From: Pseudomonas sp. SL4(2022)
GTDB lineage: Bacteria; Pseudomonadota; Gammaproteobacteria; Pseudomonadales; Pseudomonadaceae
Reading direction: 5' to 3'
DNA length: 64,000 nt
Assembly: GCF_026625725.1 (NCBI RefSeq)
Contig: NZ_CP113060.1
Span: 3,912,001-3,976,000 of the forward strand
Within the stretch, counting starts at the first letter, position 1; each line of letters opens with the position of its first letter. The notes beneath the pieces were generated by a model. The model searched no databases. It had not been told where the DNA came from and was given only the letters and a program-made list of their open reading frames with translations. Both the position numbers and the translations under genes were made by a program. This document shows positions 9,153 through 21,237 of the stretch, in pieces.

Positions 9153-9484
9153 GCACGCTGAATGTTGAAGGTCGCATTTTGGCGCTGGATAAGGACGGCT
9201 ATCTGGTCGATCTGGCTGATTGGTCCGAAGCCAGCGCGCATGCCCTGGCGCAACGTGAGGGCATCAGCCTGAGCACCGAGCACTGGGAAATCCTCTGGCT
9301 GGTACGCAGCTTTTACGAGGAGTTTCAGTTGTCCCCTGCCAACCGTCCGCTGATCAAGTTTATTGCCGTCAAACTTGGCCCCGAGAAAGGCAATAGCCTG
9401 AATCTCAATCGCCTGTTCAATGGCGCTCCCGCCAAACTTGCCGCCAAGCTGGCGGGCCTGCCCAAGCCGACCAATTGCCTATGA
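9149..9484 (+). CDS. tusE: TusE/DsrC-type sulfur carrier protein
   Basis: Last sulfur carrier of the Tus relay: receives persulfide from TusD and delivers it to MnmA on tRNA. It has 111 residues. The invariant penultimate Cys is present (PTNCL, residue 110), the position used by TusE and DsrC. The start is the ATG at 9149, inside the tusB stop overlap. A single C-terminal Cys, without the second Cys of dissimilatory DsrC, supports a tRNA-thiolation role. Confidence 0.93.
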   Translation: MSTLNVEGRILALDKDGYLVDLADWSEASAHALAQREGISLSTEHWEILWLVRSFYEEFQLSPANRPLIKFIAVKLGPEKGNSLNLNRLFNGAPAKLAAKLAGLPKPTNCL

Positions 9485-10467
9485 ACCTTGTGACCCCGCC
9501 GGAACATCCTTTTGCTCAATTTGTGCGCATCCTCGGTAAAGGCAAACGTGGTGCGCGCAACCTGACCCGCGAGGAGGCCCGTGACGCCATGGGCATGCTG
9601 CTCGACGGCCAAGCCGAGGAAAGCCAGTTGGGCGCCTTTCTGATGCTGTTGCGGCACAAGGAAGAAAGCGCCGAGGAAATGGCCGGTTTTGCTGAGGCTG
9701 TGCGAGCACGCTTGCAGGCGCCGGCAATACAGGTTGATCTGGATTGGCCCAGCTATGCCGGGAAGAAGCGCCACCTGCCATGGTTCCTGCTAGCAGCCAA
9801 AGCGCTAGCGAATAGCGGTATTCGCATCCTGCTGCATGGCGGCGGCCCGCACACAGCCGGGCGACTGTACAGCGAACAGCTTCTTGAAAGCCTGCACATT
9901 CCACTATGCCGCAACTGGGGCAGCGTTGAGCAGGCGCTGGCGCAACAACAGCTGGCGTTTATCCCGCTGGGCGACTGGATGCCACAGCTGCAGCGGATGA
10001 TCGGCCTGCGCAATATCCTCGGTCTGCGCTCACCGATTCATTCGCTGGCACGCATTCTCAACCCGCTGAGCGCGCGTTGCGGCCTACAGAGCATCTTTCA
10101 CCCGGGTTATCAGGCGGTGCACCGCGAAGCCAGCCAGTTGCTCGGCGACAGCGCGGTGGTGATCAAGGGTGAAGGCGGTGAAATCGAGATCAACCCGGAT
10201 GCCAGCAGCCACCTGTATGGCACGGCCAATGGCGACAACTGGGATGAGGAATGGCCGGCGCTTTCGTTACGGCGTCACGTAAAACCTGAATCACTGCAAT
10301 CGGCCCATCTGGCCGCCTTCTGGCGTGGTGAGGTGGCCGATGACTACGGCCAGCTTGCCGTCATCAGTACCATGGCTTTGGCCTTGCGCGCCCTCGGCGA
10401 GTCGCGCGAACACGCTCTGGAGCGCGCCGCCCAATTATGGGTGGCACGTAATCAGACGCTGGCCTGA
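9481..10467 (+). CDS. ybiB: YbiB-type protein, glycosyltransferase family 3 fold
   Basis: A 328-residue homologue of E. coli YbiB, with the anthranilate phosphoribosyltransferase/thymidine phosphorylase fold. The N-terminal helical domain reads [20 protein letters not shown], then [17 protein letters not shown]; a glycine-rich stretch [13 protein letters not shown] corresponds to the phosphate-binding loop; [17 protein letters not shown] and [12 protein letters not shown] follow. E. coli YbiB binds nucleic acid and lacks enzyme activity; the same may hold here. It overlaps tusE by four bases and so shares the tus operon. Its 3' end overlaps the convergent cysG by 16 bases. Confidence 0.85.
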   Translation: MNLVTPPEHPFAQFVRILGKGKRGARNLTREEARDAMGMLLDGQAEESQLGAFLMLLRHKEESAEEMAGFAEAVRARLQAPAIQVDLDWPSYAGKKRHLPWFLLAAKALANSGIRILLHGGGPHTAGRLYSEQLLESLHIPLCRNWGSVEQALAQQQLAFIPLGDWMPQLQRMIGLRNILGLRSPIHSLARILNPLSARCGLQSIFHPGYQAVHREASQLLGDSAVVIKGEGGEIEINPDASSHLYGTANGDNWDEEWPALSLRRHVKPESLQSAHLAAFWRGEVADDYGQLAVISTMALALRALGESREHALERAAQLWVARNQTLA

Positions 10468-11846
10468 GCCCCTTCGAACCAGGCCAGTTTCTCCCGCAAT
10501 TGCACCACTTCGCCGACAATTACCAGGGTCGGGGCATGCACCTCATGCCTCGCTACCAGCTCGGCCAGATTGGCCAGGGTGCCGGTAAACACGCGCTGGT
10601 TCTGCGTGGTGCCCTGCTGGATCAATGCCGCCGGCGTTGTCGCAGCGCGACCATGGGCAATCAGCTGCTGACAGATGATCGGCAAACCCACCAGGCCCAT
10701 ATAGAACACCAGGGTCTGGCTGCTGGCCGTCAGTTCGTTCCAGGGCAGATTGCTGCTGCCATCTTTCAGGTGACCGGTAACAAAGCGCACCGACTGCGCA
10801 TGGTCACGGTGGGTCAGCGGAATGCCGGCATAAGCCGCGCAGCCTGAGGCAGCGGTGATGCCCGGCACCACCTGAAACGGAATGCCGTGGGCGGCCAACT
10901 CTTCGATTTCCTCCCCTCCTCGGCCGAAAATAAACGGGTCGCCGCCTTTCAGGCGCAGCACACGCTTGCCTTCTTTGGCCAGATTGACCAAGCGCTGGTT
11001 GATCTGTTCCTGCGGCACGGCATGCTCGGCGCGTTGTTTGCCGACATAGATACGCTCGGCATCACGGCGGCACAGCTCGATAATCGCTGGGGCCACCAGC
11101 CGGTCATACAGCACCACATCGGCCTGCTGCATCAGGCGCAGCGCACGGAAGGTCAGCAGGTCAGGGTCACCCGGCCCAGCGCCCACCAGGTACACCTCGC
11201 CAAGGGTGCGCGGGGCAATCCCGGCGATCTTCTCTTCCAGCAGGCGCTGACCTTCCTGCAATTTACCGGCGAAGACACTTTCGGCCACCTGGCCCTGGAA
11301 CACATCCTCCCAGAACACCCGGCGCTGCTGCACATCGGGGAACAGCCCTTTGACTTGGGCACGAAAGCGCTTGGCCAGGCCGGCCAACTGGCCATAGGTC
11401 GCGGGAATCCAGGTCTCGATCTTGGCGCGAATAAGCCGTGCCAGCACCGGTGCATCGCCGCCACTGGTTATCGCCACAATCAACGGCGAGCGATCGACGA
11501 TAGCGGGGAAAATCACGCTGCACAGCTTCGGCGCATCTACCACATTGACTGGAATACCCAGGGCCTGCGCCTCAGCCGAGATTTGCGCATTCAGTGGTTC
11601 GTCATCGGTGGCAGCAATGATCAGTGCCACGCCCTGCAGATCCGCCGACTGGTAATCACGCAGCAGCACCTCGCCTTGTCGAGCGCTGGCCATCTCACGC
11701 AGCTCATCGCGAATCTCCGGCGCGACCACCCGCAAGGTTGCTCCTGCATCACTGAGCAAGCGCGCCTTGCGCACGGCAACTTCGCCGCCGCCGACCACCA
11801 GTACCAGGCGATCCTGCAGTTTGTGGAACAGGGGCAGAAAATCCAT
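10452..11846 (-). CDS. cysG: Siroheme synthase (fused SUMT / precorrin-2 dehydrogenase / ferrochelatase)
   Basis: Converts uroporphyrinogen III to siroheme, the cofactor of sulfite and nitrite reductases. It has 464 residues. The N-terminal Met8-like module starts [20 protein letters not shown], with the NAD-binding GGGEVA and the AATDDEPLN stretch. The C-terminal uroporphyrinogen methyltransferase module runs from [19 protein letters not shown] through [18 protein letters not shown]. The start is the ATG at 11846, matching the family N-terminus; an upstream in-frame start would add nine atypical residues. It lies downstream of serS but is separated from it by a terminator, and converges on ybiB. 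Confidence 0.95.
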   Translation of the reverse strand: MDFLPLFHKLQDRLVLVVGGGEVAVRKARLLSDAGATLRVVAPEIRDELREMASARQGEVLLRDYQSADLQGVALIIAATDDEPLNAQISAEAQALGIPVNVVDAPKLCSVIFPAIVDRSPLIVAITSGGDAPVLARLIRAKIETWIPATYGQLAGLAKRFRAQVKGLFPDVQQRRVFWEDVFQGQVAESVFAGKLQEGQRLLEEKIAGIAPRTLGEVYLVGAGPGDPDLLTFRALRLMQQADVVLYDRLVAPAIIELCRRDAERIYVGKQRAEHAVPQEQINQRLVNLAKEGKRVLRLKGGDPFIFGRGGEEIEELAAHGIPFQVVPGITAASGCAAYAGIPLTHRDHAQSVRFVTGHLKDGSSNLPWNELTASSQTLVFYMGLVGLPIICQQLIAHGRAATTPAALIQQGTTQNQRVFTGTLANLAELVARHEVHAPTLVIVGEVVQLREKLAWFEGAQASV

Positions 11847-11867
11847 GACGCACGCTCTCGATCGGGT

Positions 11868-11898
11868 AAACAAAACGGGGCGGTACTGGCCGCCCCGT
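11868..11898 (-). terminator. Terminator between serS and cysG
   Basis: A 9-bp GC stem (ACGGGGCGG / CCGCCCCGT, arms 11875-11883 and 11890-11898), followed on the minus strand by TTTTGTTT. It lies 21 bases after the serS stop and 29 bases before the cysG start. Confidence 0.8.
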
Positions 11899-11918
11899 CG
11901 CAGGTAGCTGAAGCCGGC

Positions 11919-13208
<1,290 letters not shown>

Positions 13209-13313
13209 TCAACACATCACAAGGGTTTGCATGGCCTTGGCCATGACGCGCAATGCCGCGCAGTTTAAGGCTTTAACAGGGGTGGGTGCCACACCGCACG
13301 TTAGCTTGCGTGG

Positions 13314-13694
13314 CTACTGGTAGAGGCGCGCCAGGGCAAAACCGGTCCAGACGGCGAGCACACCGCCGACCACACTGCACAGCAGGTAGGCAAACGCCTC
13401 ATTGTGGCGGCCACTTTCAAACAGTTTGAGCAGTTCAAGGCTGAATGAAGAAAAGGTGGTGAAGCCGCCGAGCAGGCCGATTATCAGCCCGCTGCGCAAC
13501 TCGATTGGCAGGTCACTTCGCAGCAGAAACAAGCCTGATAACAGACCAATCACTAGACACCCGAGAATATTGACGGTGAAGGTGCCGAGGTAGAAGTGCC
13601 GAGGCCACTGCGCGACCATCCAGCTGGCAGTGAGAAAACGCAGCACGGAGCCCACTGCACCGCCGAGGGCTACAGCCATGGCTACACGAATCAT
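13314..13694 (-). CDS. crcB: Fluoride exporter CrcB (Fluc)
   Basis: Dual-topology fluoride channel of the inner membrane, active as a homodimer. It has 126 residues with four hydrophobic helices. The family motifs [11 protein letters not shown] (residues 11-21) and [19 protein letters not shown] (around residue 75) hold the Asn/Phe/Ser elements of the pore region. The start overlaps the rarA stop by four bases (ATGA), so it is translationally coupled to rarA. No fluoride riboswitch can be seen, as the upstream sequence is rarA coding DNA. Confidence 0.93.
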   Translation of the reverse strand: MIRVAMAVALGGAVGSVLRFLTASWMVAQWPRHFYLGTFTVNILGCLVIGLLSGLFLLRSDLPIELRSGLIIGLLGGFTTFSSFSLELLKLFESGRHNEAFAYLLCSVVGGVLAVWTGFALARLYQ

Positions 13695-15016
13695 GGTTTT
13701 CTCCGCTGCCGAGGGCTATTGCTATCCTGGTTTTTCAAATGCTGCAGCTTGTCGCGAATTTTAAGTTCCAAACCACGTGGCACCGGCTGGTAATACGCGC
13801 GCGGCTCGAAGGTTTCCGGAAAGTAATCCTCGCCGGCCGCGTAGGCATCAGGCTCATCGTGGGCGTAGCGGTATTCATCGCCATAACCCAGCTGCTTCAT
13901 CAACTTGGTCGGGGCATTACGCAAGTGCAGTGGGACTTCCTGCGAACCATGCTCGGCAGCATCACGCATGGCGGCGTTGAAGGCGTTGTAGACCGCATTG
14001 CTTTTGGGTGCGCAGGCCAGATAGACAATGGCCTGCGCCACAGCCAGCTCACCCTCGGGACTGCCCAGGCGCTCTTGCACATCCCAGGCATTCAGGCAGA
14101 GTGTCAACGCACGCGGATCAGCATTACCGATATCTTCGCTGGCCATGCGCACCACACGCCGGGCGATATACAGCGGATCACAGCCACCATCGAGCATACG
14201 CGCAAACCAGTACAGCGCGCCGTCCGGACTGGAGCCGCGCACGGACTTGTGCAGCGCCGATATCTGGTCGTAAAAGGCTTCGCCGCCCTTGTCAAAGCGC
14301 CGGCGGGTATCACCCAGCAGATTGAGCAGCAGTTCGCTGCCGATCTCGCTGCTGTCCTCTGCCAAGTCAGCCGCGTTTTCCAGAAAGTTGAGCAAACGCC
14401 TGCCATCGCCATCGGCGGCGGCCTGGAGAATCTTGAAGCTTTCTTCCGGTAGGCTCAGCTGGCGTTCGCCCAGGCCCTTCGGGTCACTCAAGGCGCGATC
14501 AACCAGTTTGCGCAGCGCGCTTTCATCGAGACTTTTCAGCACATATACACGAGCCCGTGAAAGCAAGGCGTTGTTCAGCTCGAAAGAAGGGTTTTCCGTG
14601 GTGGCACCGATAAAGATCAGCGTGCCGTCTTCCACGTAAGGCAAAAAGGCATCTTGTTGCGATTTGTTGAAGCGGTGCACTTCATCGACAAACAGGATGG
14701 TCTGGCGGCCATATTGCGCGGCATGTTGCTGCGCTACTTCCACGGCCTGGCGGATTTCCTTGACCCCGGAGAGGACCGCGGAAATCGTCTCGAAGTGCGC
14801 GTCGGAAACCTGCGCCAACAAGCGCGCCAGGGTGGTCTTGCCGACGCCTGGCGGCCCCCAGAAGATCATCGAATGCAGTGCGCCCTGCTCCAGGGCTTCA
14901 CGCAAGGGTTTGCCACGGGCCAGCAAATGGTCCTGGCCGACGTACTCATCCAGGCTGGTGGCACGTAGCCGGGCAGCCAGGGGTTGAGCGACGGGAGCCT
15001 TGCGAAACAGATCCAT
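13691..15016 (-). CDS. rarA: Replication-associated recombination protein A (MgsA/WRNIP1 family AAA ATPase)
   Basis: AAA+ ATPase related to clamp loaders that acts at stalled replication forks. It has 441 residues. Walker [17 protein letters not shown] (about residues 53-68), Walker B/DEx[19 protein letters not shown] and sensor region [12 protein letters not shown] are intact; the C-terminal tetramerisation domain ends with the [12 protein letters not shown] stretch typical of RarA. It lies between lolA (33 bases) and crcB (overlap), the conserved lolA-rarA pairing of gammaproteobacteria. Confidence 0.95.
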   Translation of the reverse strand: MDLFRKAPVAQPLAARLRATSLDEYVGQDHLLARGKPLREALEQGALHSMIFWGPPGVGKTTLARLLAQVSDAHFETISAVLSGVKEIRQAVEVAQQHAAQYGRQTILFVDEVHRFNKSQQDAFLPYVEDGTLIFIGATTENPSFELNNALLSRARVYVLKSLDESALRKLVDRALSDPKGLGERQLSLPEESFKILQAAADGDGRRLLNFLENAADLAEDSSEIGSELLLNLLGDTRRRFDKGGEAFYDQISALHKSVRGSSPDGALYWFARMLDGGCDPLYIARRVVRMASEDIGNADPRALTLCLNAWDVQERLGSPEGELAVAQAIVYLACAPKSNAVYNAFNAAMRDAAEHGSQEVPLHLRNAPTKLMKQLGYGDEYRYAHDEPDAYAAGEDYFPETFEPRAYYQPVPRGLELKIRDKLQHLKNQDSNSPRQRRKP

Positions 15017-15049
15017 GACTGCGGTTTAACGCCTCTTGCTTTGAGCTTT

Positions 15050-15676
15050 CTACTCTTGAATCACGTCCGCGCCGGCCGGAATCTCGAAAGTGAACTGCGC
15101 ATCGTCCTGCGGCTCATTCATTTTCACGTTGAGGAACAGAATATTGGTGCGCTGGCCGATGCTGTCGATCAGCTGCATATCGTTGAGCACCTTGTTGCGA
15201 AACGACAGGCGCAGGCTGTCGAACAGGGTGTCCTTGGATTTGGGCTTGAGGATGAAGTCCACGACGTTGCCACCTTCATTGTGGCTGATCTCGAAGTTCT
15301 CACGGATCTTCGACACGTCACCGGACAGCAGCAGCGCCGGGGTGTGGGTCAGGCGTTGATCGAGGGTCTGGATAGTCACCTGCTGCAGATCCGGGTCATA
15401 CAGCCAGACCTTCTCGCCATTGGAAACCAGCAGTTGCTCCATCGGCGCATCGGTATGCCAGCGGAACAGTCCCGGTCGTTTCAGCGCGAGCTGACCGGCA
15501 GTTTCCTGCAACTGGGTACCGCTGCCATCCAGAGATAGCTGGGAAAAGCGAGCGGTAATCGTCTGCGCCTGGTTAAGTAGTTCGGTCAGGCGTTGTATGG
15601 CTACTTCGTCATCGGCTACAGCAGCGATGCTGGTAAAACTCAGCAGGGTCAGCACTAACATGCGAATCAGGCGCAT
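15050..15676 (-). CDS. lolA: Outer-membrane lipoprotein carrier protein
   Basis: Periplasmic chaperone carrying lipoproteins from LolCDE to LolB. It has 208 residues including a Sec signal peptide ([20 protein letters not shown], cleavage probably after AVA before DDE). Conserved LolA segments include [17 protein letters not shown] and [13 protein letters not shown]. The ATG at 15676 is preferred over one four codons upstream because GAGGAA lies at the right distance before it. It lies between ftsK and rarA, the standard order. Confidence 0.95.
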   Translation of the reverse strand: MRLIRMLVLTLLSFTSIAAVADDEVAIQRLTELLNQAQTITARFSQLSLDGSGTQLQETAGQLALKRPGLFRWHTDAPMEQLLVSNGEKVWLYDPDLQQVTIQTLDQRLTHTPALLLSGDVSKIRENFEISHNEGGNVVDFILKPKSKDTLFDSLRLSFRNKVLNDMQLIDSIGQRTNILFLNVKMNEPQDDAQFTFEIPAGADVIQE

Positions 15677-15724
15677 GGGGTTCCTCATTTATTCGGGTCT
15701 TCGGGGCATCAATTCCTGAGGGAA

Positions 15725-18130
15725 TTAATCGCGCATGGGGCCTGGAGCTATGACCTCGCGAGAGCCATTAGTGTTCATTGAAGTGACGACGCCAGCCATT
15801 TCCATAGCTTCAATCATCCGCGCGGCTCGGTTGTAGCCGATCTTCAATTTGCGCTGCACGGCAGAAATCGAGGCGCGGCGGCTTTCCAGCACGAAATTGA
15901 CCGCCTCATCGTAAAGCGGGTCGGACTCGCTGCCCTCGCTACCGCCCTCGCCGCTGCCGCCTTCGAAGCCGCTGCCGGACTCCTCGACGCCCGCGAGAAT
16001 GTCGTCGATGTAGTCAGGCGTGCCCCGCTGCTTCCAGGCTTCGACCACGCGGTGTACTTCTTCATCGGAAACGAAAGCGCCATGTACACGAATCGGTAGG
16101 CCGGTGCCCGGTGGCATGTAGAGCATGTCACCGTGACCCAGTAGCTGCTCGGCCCCACCCTGATCAAGGATGGTACGCGAGTCGATCTTGCTGGAAACCT
16201 GGAAAGCCATGCGCGTCGGAATATTGGCCTTAATCAGGCCGGTGATCACATCCACCGATGGACGCTGGGTCGCGAGAATCAGGTGAATACCCGCTGCACG
16301 GGCTTTCTGCGCAATACGCGCAATCAGCTCTTCAACCTTCTTGCCGACGATCATCATCATGTCTGCAAACTCGTCGACCACAACTACGATGGTCGGCAGG
16401 GTTTTCAGTAACGGCGCTTCGTCATGCATGCTTTCGCGCTTGTACAGCGGATCTGCCAATGGCTCACCCGCCTCTTCGGCGTCCTTGACCTTGCGGTTAA
16501 AGCCCGCCAGGTTGCGTACGCCCATTTTCGACATCAGCTTGTAGCGACGCTCCATCTCGGCCACCGACCAGCGCAGGGCGTTGGCGGCTTCCTTCATGTC
16601 GGTCACCACCGGGCACAGCAGATGCGGAATACCTTCGTAGATCGACAGCTCGAGCATTTTCGGGTCGATCATGATCAAGCGCGCCTCTTCCGGCGTGGAC
16701 TTGAACAGGATCGAGAGGATCATCGCGTTGACCCCGACCGATTTACCTGAGCCGGTGGTACCGGCCACCAGCAGGTGCGGCATGCGCGCCAGGTCGGTGA
16801 TCACCGGCTTGCCGCCGATGTCATGCCCCAGAGCCAGGGTGACCGGCGACTTGGCGTCATCGTACTCTGGCGAGGACAGCACTTCGGAGAAGCGCACGAT
16901 CTGCCGGTCTTCGTTGGGAATCTCAATGCCGACCGTGGTCTTGCCAGGAATCACTTCCACCACCCGAACACTGATCACCGCCAACGAGCGCGCCAGGTCT
17001 TTGGCCAGGTTGGAAATGCGGCTGACCTTGACCCCGGCAGCCGGTTGAATCTCGAAACGGGTGATCACCGGACCTGGGTGTACAGACTCGACAATCACCT
17101 CGACGCCGAACTCCTTGAGTTTGATCTCAAGCAGACGCGACATCGCTTCCAGCGACTCGGGGGAGTATTTCTTCTGAATTTTTTCCGCCACATCGAGAAT
17201 CGAAATCGGTGGCAAGCTGCCGGCCAGGGCGCTGTCTTCGAACAGGTTGACCTGTTTTTCTTTCAGCACGCGCTTGCTGGGCTCGGGGGCTTTGGGCACA
17301 GCCGGCGGGGTAATGACCGGAGCGGGACGGTTAACCCGCTCGCTCATGTGCTTGTTCAGCGCATCTTCGCGCTCGATCAGCCGTTCCTTGACCTTGGCCT
17401 GCTCGCGGCGATCCAGCACGATCGGAGCCGACACTTCGCTGACCCGCTCATCCACTTCACGCAGTTGTGCCACCAGTTGCTGGCGTTCCAGGCGCGCATT
17501 CCACCAGCGGTTGGCCAGGCTCTGAATCAGTTCAATCAGATCCAGGGTAATTTTGCCGGTCAGGTCCATTACCTTGAACCAGGACAGGTCAGTAAATACG
17601 GTCAGCCCGAACAGAAACAGGGCAATAAATAACAGCGTACTGCCCTGTACATTCAGGGCATTAATTGCCAGTTGGCCGAGGCTTTCCCCCAGGGCGCCAC
17701 CGGCCGATGCGGGCATGCTGGAACTGGCCTGGAAATGGATAAAAGCCAGCGCCGCACCGGACAGCACCAGAAACACCAGACCGATCAGCCGCCAAGAGAA
17801 CAGCCAGCCGCTCCACTGCCAGGGTTGATGACGTGCACGAAACACCTGCAGGGTTTTCACCGCCAGCAGCAGCGGGAATAGATAGGCAAAATAGCCCAAG
17901 GCCATAAACAGAATGTCGGCAAACCAGGCTCCGGCTCGGCCTGCAGCGTTCTGCACCTGTTCTACGTTGCTGGTGTGAGTCCAGCCCGGATCGGCCGCAT
18001 CGTAGGTCAGCAGAGCCATCCACAGGTACAGACAAAGCGCACCAAGGCCGATCAGGGCGCCTTCTTTCAATCGATAGGGCAGCTGCTGACGCCAGAGAGG
18101 GGCTTGTACGGTTGGGCTAGATTTCTTCAA
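15725..18130 (-). CDS. ftsK: DNA translocase FtsK
   Basis: Septum-located DNA pump that coordinates chromosome segregation and dif resolution with division. It has 801 residues. Four N-terminal membrane helices (about residues 25-190), a short linker, then the alpha/beta motor domain with Walker [17 protein letters not shown] and Walker [14 protein letters not shown], and the C-terminal gamma winged-helix domain that reads KOPS ([20 protein letters not shown] onward). The start appears to be a TTG at 18130 (MKKSSPTVQ); no in-frame ATG gives a better N-terminus. Transcribed toward lolA. Confidence 0.95.
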   Translation of the reverse strand: MKKSSPTVQAPLWRQQLPYRLKEGALIGLGALCLYLWMALLTYDAADPGWTHTSNVEQVQNAAGRAGAWFADILFMALGYFAYLFPLLLAVKTLQVFRARHQPWQWSGWLFSWRLIGLVFLVLSGAALAFIHFQASSSMPASAGGALGESLGQLAINALNVQGSTLLFIALFLFGLTVFTDLSWFKVMDLTGKITLDLIELIQSLANRWWNARLERQQLVAQLREVDERVSEVSAPIVLDRREQAKVKERLIEREDALNKHMSERVNRPAPVITPPAVPKAPEPSKRVLKEKQVNLFEDSALAGSLPPISILDVAEKIQKKYSPESLEAMSRLLEIKLKEFGVEVIVESVHPGPVITRFEIQPAAGVKVSRISNLAKDLARSLAVISVRVVEVIPGKTTVGIEIPNEDRQIVRFSEVLSSPEYDDAKSPVTLALGHDIGGKPVITDLARMPHLLVAGTTGSGKSVGVNAMILSILFKSTPEEARLIMIDPKMLELSIYEGIPHLLCPVVTDMKEAANALRWSVAEMERRYKLMSKMGVRNLAGFNRKVKDAEEAGEPLADPLYKRESMHDEAPLLKTLPTIVVVVDEFADMMMIVGKKVEELIARIAQKARAAGIHLILATQRPSVDVITGLIKANIPTRMAFQVSSKIDSRTILDQGGAEQLLGHGDMLYMPPGTGLPIRVHGAFVSDEEVHRVVEAWKQRGTPDYIDDILAGVEESGSGFEGGSGEGGSEGSESDPLYDEAVNFVLESRRASISAVQRKLKIGYNRAARMIEAMEMAGVVTSMNTNGSREVIAPGPMRD

Positions 18131-18351
18131 AACGCATCTGTTCCTGCGCCAGAGGCGCCGAATAATTGGTTAACAGCAAAATATGCAGCGATTGTACGGG
18201 TTTAGCCAGACGATACCAAAATGAACTGTATGCATAAACAGCTCAAGTGGTTGACTCCCGCTCATTGCCTGCTTCGGTGTAGCATATCCGTCAACATCTT
18301 CCGTGCGGCTCAATTGGAGCATGCATTCTCTTTTGTGACAAAGGCTTATGA

Positions 18352-19311
<960 letters not shown>

Positions 19312-19374
19312 TCGATCGCAAGGTGGGCTAACTGGCCCGCCCTGCCCTCCCCCTGTCCAATTCCGGCCCTGCCC

Positions 19375-20055
19375 ATGCTGACGTGGTTGCAACGCGAGTC
19401 ACTGGACTTTCCTCCACTCAATAGCGCCCTGCGCGAACCCAATGGGCTGTTGGCGGCGGGTGGCGATTTACATCCCGAACGCCTGATCAAAGCCTATCGC
19501 CATGGCTGCTTCCCCTGGTTTCAGGATGGTCAACCAATTCTCTGGTGGTCGCCCGATCCGCGTACGATTCTGCTACCCGATGAGCTGCATATCTCGCGCA
19601 GCTTGGCCAAGGTATTACGCCAAGGCCGCTACCAAGTGAGCTTTGATCAGGCGTTCACCGATGTCATTCGCGCCTGCGCAGCGCCACGCACTTATGCGGC
19701 AGAAACCTGGATTACCAGCCCAATGCAGGACGCTTACCTGGAACTGCACAGACGCGGCATCGCTCATTCGGTCGAGGTCTGGCGTGGTAATGAACTGGTT
19801 GGAGGGCTGTACGGCCTGGCCATGGGCCAACTGTTCTTTGGTGAGTCGATGTTCAGCCGTGCGGACAACGCTTCCAAGGTGGGTTTTGTCACGCTGGTTG
19901 AACACTTGAAACGCTGGGGCTTTGTGTTGATCGATTGCCAGATGCCGACCGAGCACCTGCTCAGTCTCGGCGCTCAGACGATTTCCCGTGCAGCGTTTAC
20001 CGGTTACCTGAGTGACCACCTTGACCAACCCAACCAGGCTGACTGGGTTGCCTAG
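19375..20055 (+). CDS. aat: Leucyl/phenylalanyl-tRNA-protein transferase
   Basis: Adds Leu or Phe from aminoacyl-tRNA to proteins with N-terminal Lys or Arg, making them ClpS/ClpA substrates. It has 226 residues. Signature segments are [39 protein letters not shown] and [19 protein letters not shown]. The start ATG at 19375 follows trxB by 63 bases. It sits beside bpt, infA, clpA and clpS, so nearly the whole N-degron pathway is grouped here. Confidence 0.96.
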   Translation: MLTWLQRESLDFPPLNSALREPNGLLAAGGDLHPERLIKAYRHGCFPWFQDGQPILWWSPDPRTILLPDELHISRSLAKVLRQGRYQVSFDQAFTDVIRACAAPRTYAAETWITSPMQDAYLELHRRGIAHSVEVWRGNELVGGLYGLAMGQLFFGESMFSRADNASKVGFVTLVEHLKRWGFVLIDCQMPTEHLLSLGAQTISRAAFTGYLSDHLDQPNQADWVA

Positions 20056-20110
20056 GCGAGTTTGCCAGCCTGGCTTACACTTGGTTGAAGACTGATCCTG
20101 AGAGTCGATC

Positions 20111-20818
20111 ATGACCGAGCTGGCCCGCCTGAAGTTTTATGCCACTCAACCACATCCCTGCAGCTATCTGCCCGACGAACAGGCTACTACGCTGTTCCTC
20201 GACCCCAGTCAGCCCATGGATGCACAGGTGTATGCCGAACTCTCGGAAATGGGCTTTCGCCGCAGCGGCGACCATCTCTATCGTCCGCACTGCCAACGCT
20301 GCACCGCCTGCGTCCCGGCGCGCATTCCCGCAGCTCAGTTCACCCACAACCGTCAGCAGCGACGGATTTTCAAGCGCAATCAGGATATCCAGGTGCGCCA
20401 GGTACGCCCGGCCTTTACCGAAGAGTATTACGCGCTGTACGTGCGCTACATTGAGCAGCGGCACGCCGACGGCGATATGTACCCGCCCAACCGCGAACAA
20501 TTTTCGACCTTTCTGGTGCGCGATCTGGCTTTTTCGCGCTTCTATGAGTTTCGTCATGACAACCGCCTGCTGGCAATTGCCGTGACCGATGTACTGCCCA
20601 ATGGGCTGTCCGCGGTTTACACCTTTTATGAGCCAGGCGAGGAAAGGCGCAGCCTCGGGCGCTTTGCCATCCTCTGGCAAATTGCCGAAGCGGCGCGTTT
20701 GGGACTGCATGCGGTTTATCTAGGCTACTGGATCAAGAACTGCCGCAAGATGAGTTACAAGACCCAATATCGGCCGATTGAGCTGTTCGTCAATCAACGG
20801 TGGGTCAGCCTTAACTGA
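20111..20818 (+). CDS. bpt: Aspartate/glutamate leucyltransferase (bacterial ATE1-like)
   Basis: Transfers Leu from Leu-tRNA to N-terminal Asp or Glu, feeding ClpS-ClpAP degradation. It has 235 residues. The N-terminal Cys motif [15 protein letters not shown] and the pair [13 protein letters not shown] are those of ATE1-type transferases, and [20 protein letters not shown] is the conserved C-terminal block. GAGAG-like bases (19-9 bases upstream) precede the ATG. Adjacent to aat and infA. Confidence 0.95.
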
Positions 20819-20918
20819 AGCCCTTGGCGCAAACCCCAAAATTCGGGCACAATGCACGCCGCTTTTGCCTGGCGCCAGTTGCACCGGGCCATTCATTGGA
20901 TACCGAGGGCTTTACTGC

Positions 20919-21137
20919 ATGTCGAAAGAAGACAGCTTCGAAATGGAAGGCACTGTCGTCGACACCCTGCCCAACACCATGTTCCGTGTGGAGTTGGAAA
21001 ATGGGCACGTCGTTACTGCGCACATCTCCGGAAAGATGCGCAAAAATTACATCCGCATTCTGACCGGCGACAAAGTTCGCGTTGAACTTACGCCTTATGA
21101 CTTAAGCAAAGGCCGGATTACTTACCGCGCCCGTTAA
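20919..21137 (+). CDS. infA: Translation initiation factor IF-1
   Basis: Small S1-like OB-fold protein binding the 30S A site. It has 72 residues; the whole sequence from [18 protein letters not shown] to GRITYRAR is canonical. It is followed by a strong bidirectional terminator shared with the convergent clpA. Start ATG at 20919. Confidence 0.98.
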
Positions 21138-21187
21138 CAGATCAGCGAAAACTCAGTTTTCCGGCATCTGTTACACCAAGCTCCTGT

Positions 21188-21216
21188 AAAAACGCCCGGC
21201 GATGCCGGGCGTTTTT
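21188..21216. terminator. Bidirectional terminator between infA and clpA
   Basis: A 9-bp stem ACGCCCGGC / GCCGGGCGT with GAT loop, AAAA on the left and TTTT on the right, between convergent infA and clpA. Confidence 0.9.
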
Positions 21217-21237
21217 GTGCGCGTTAGAAAATGACGC

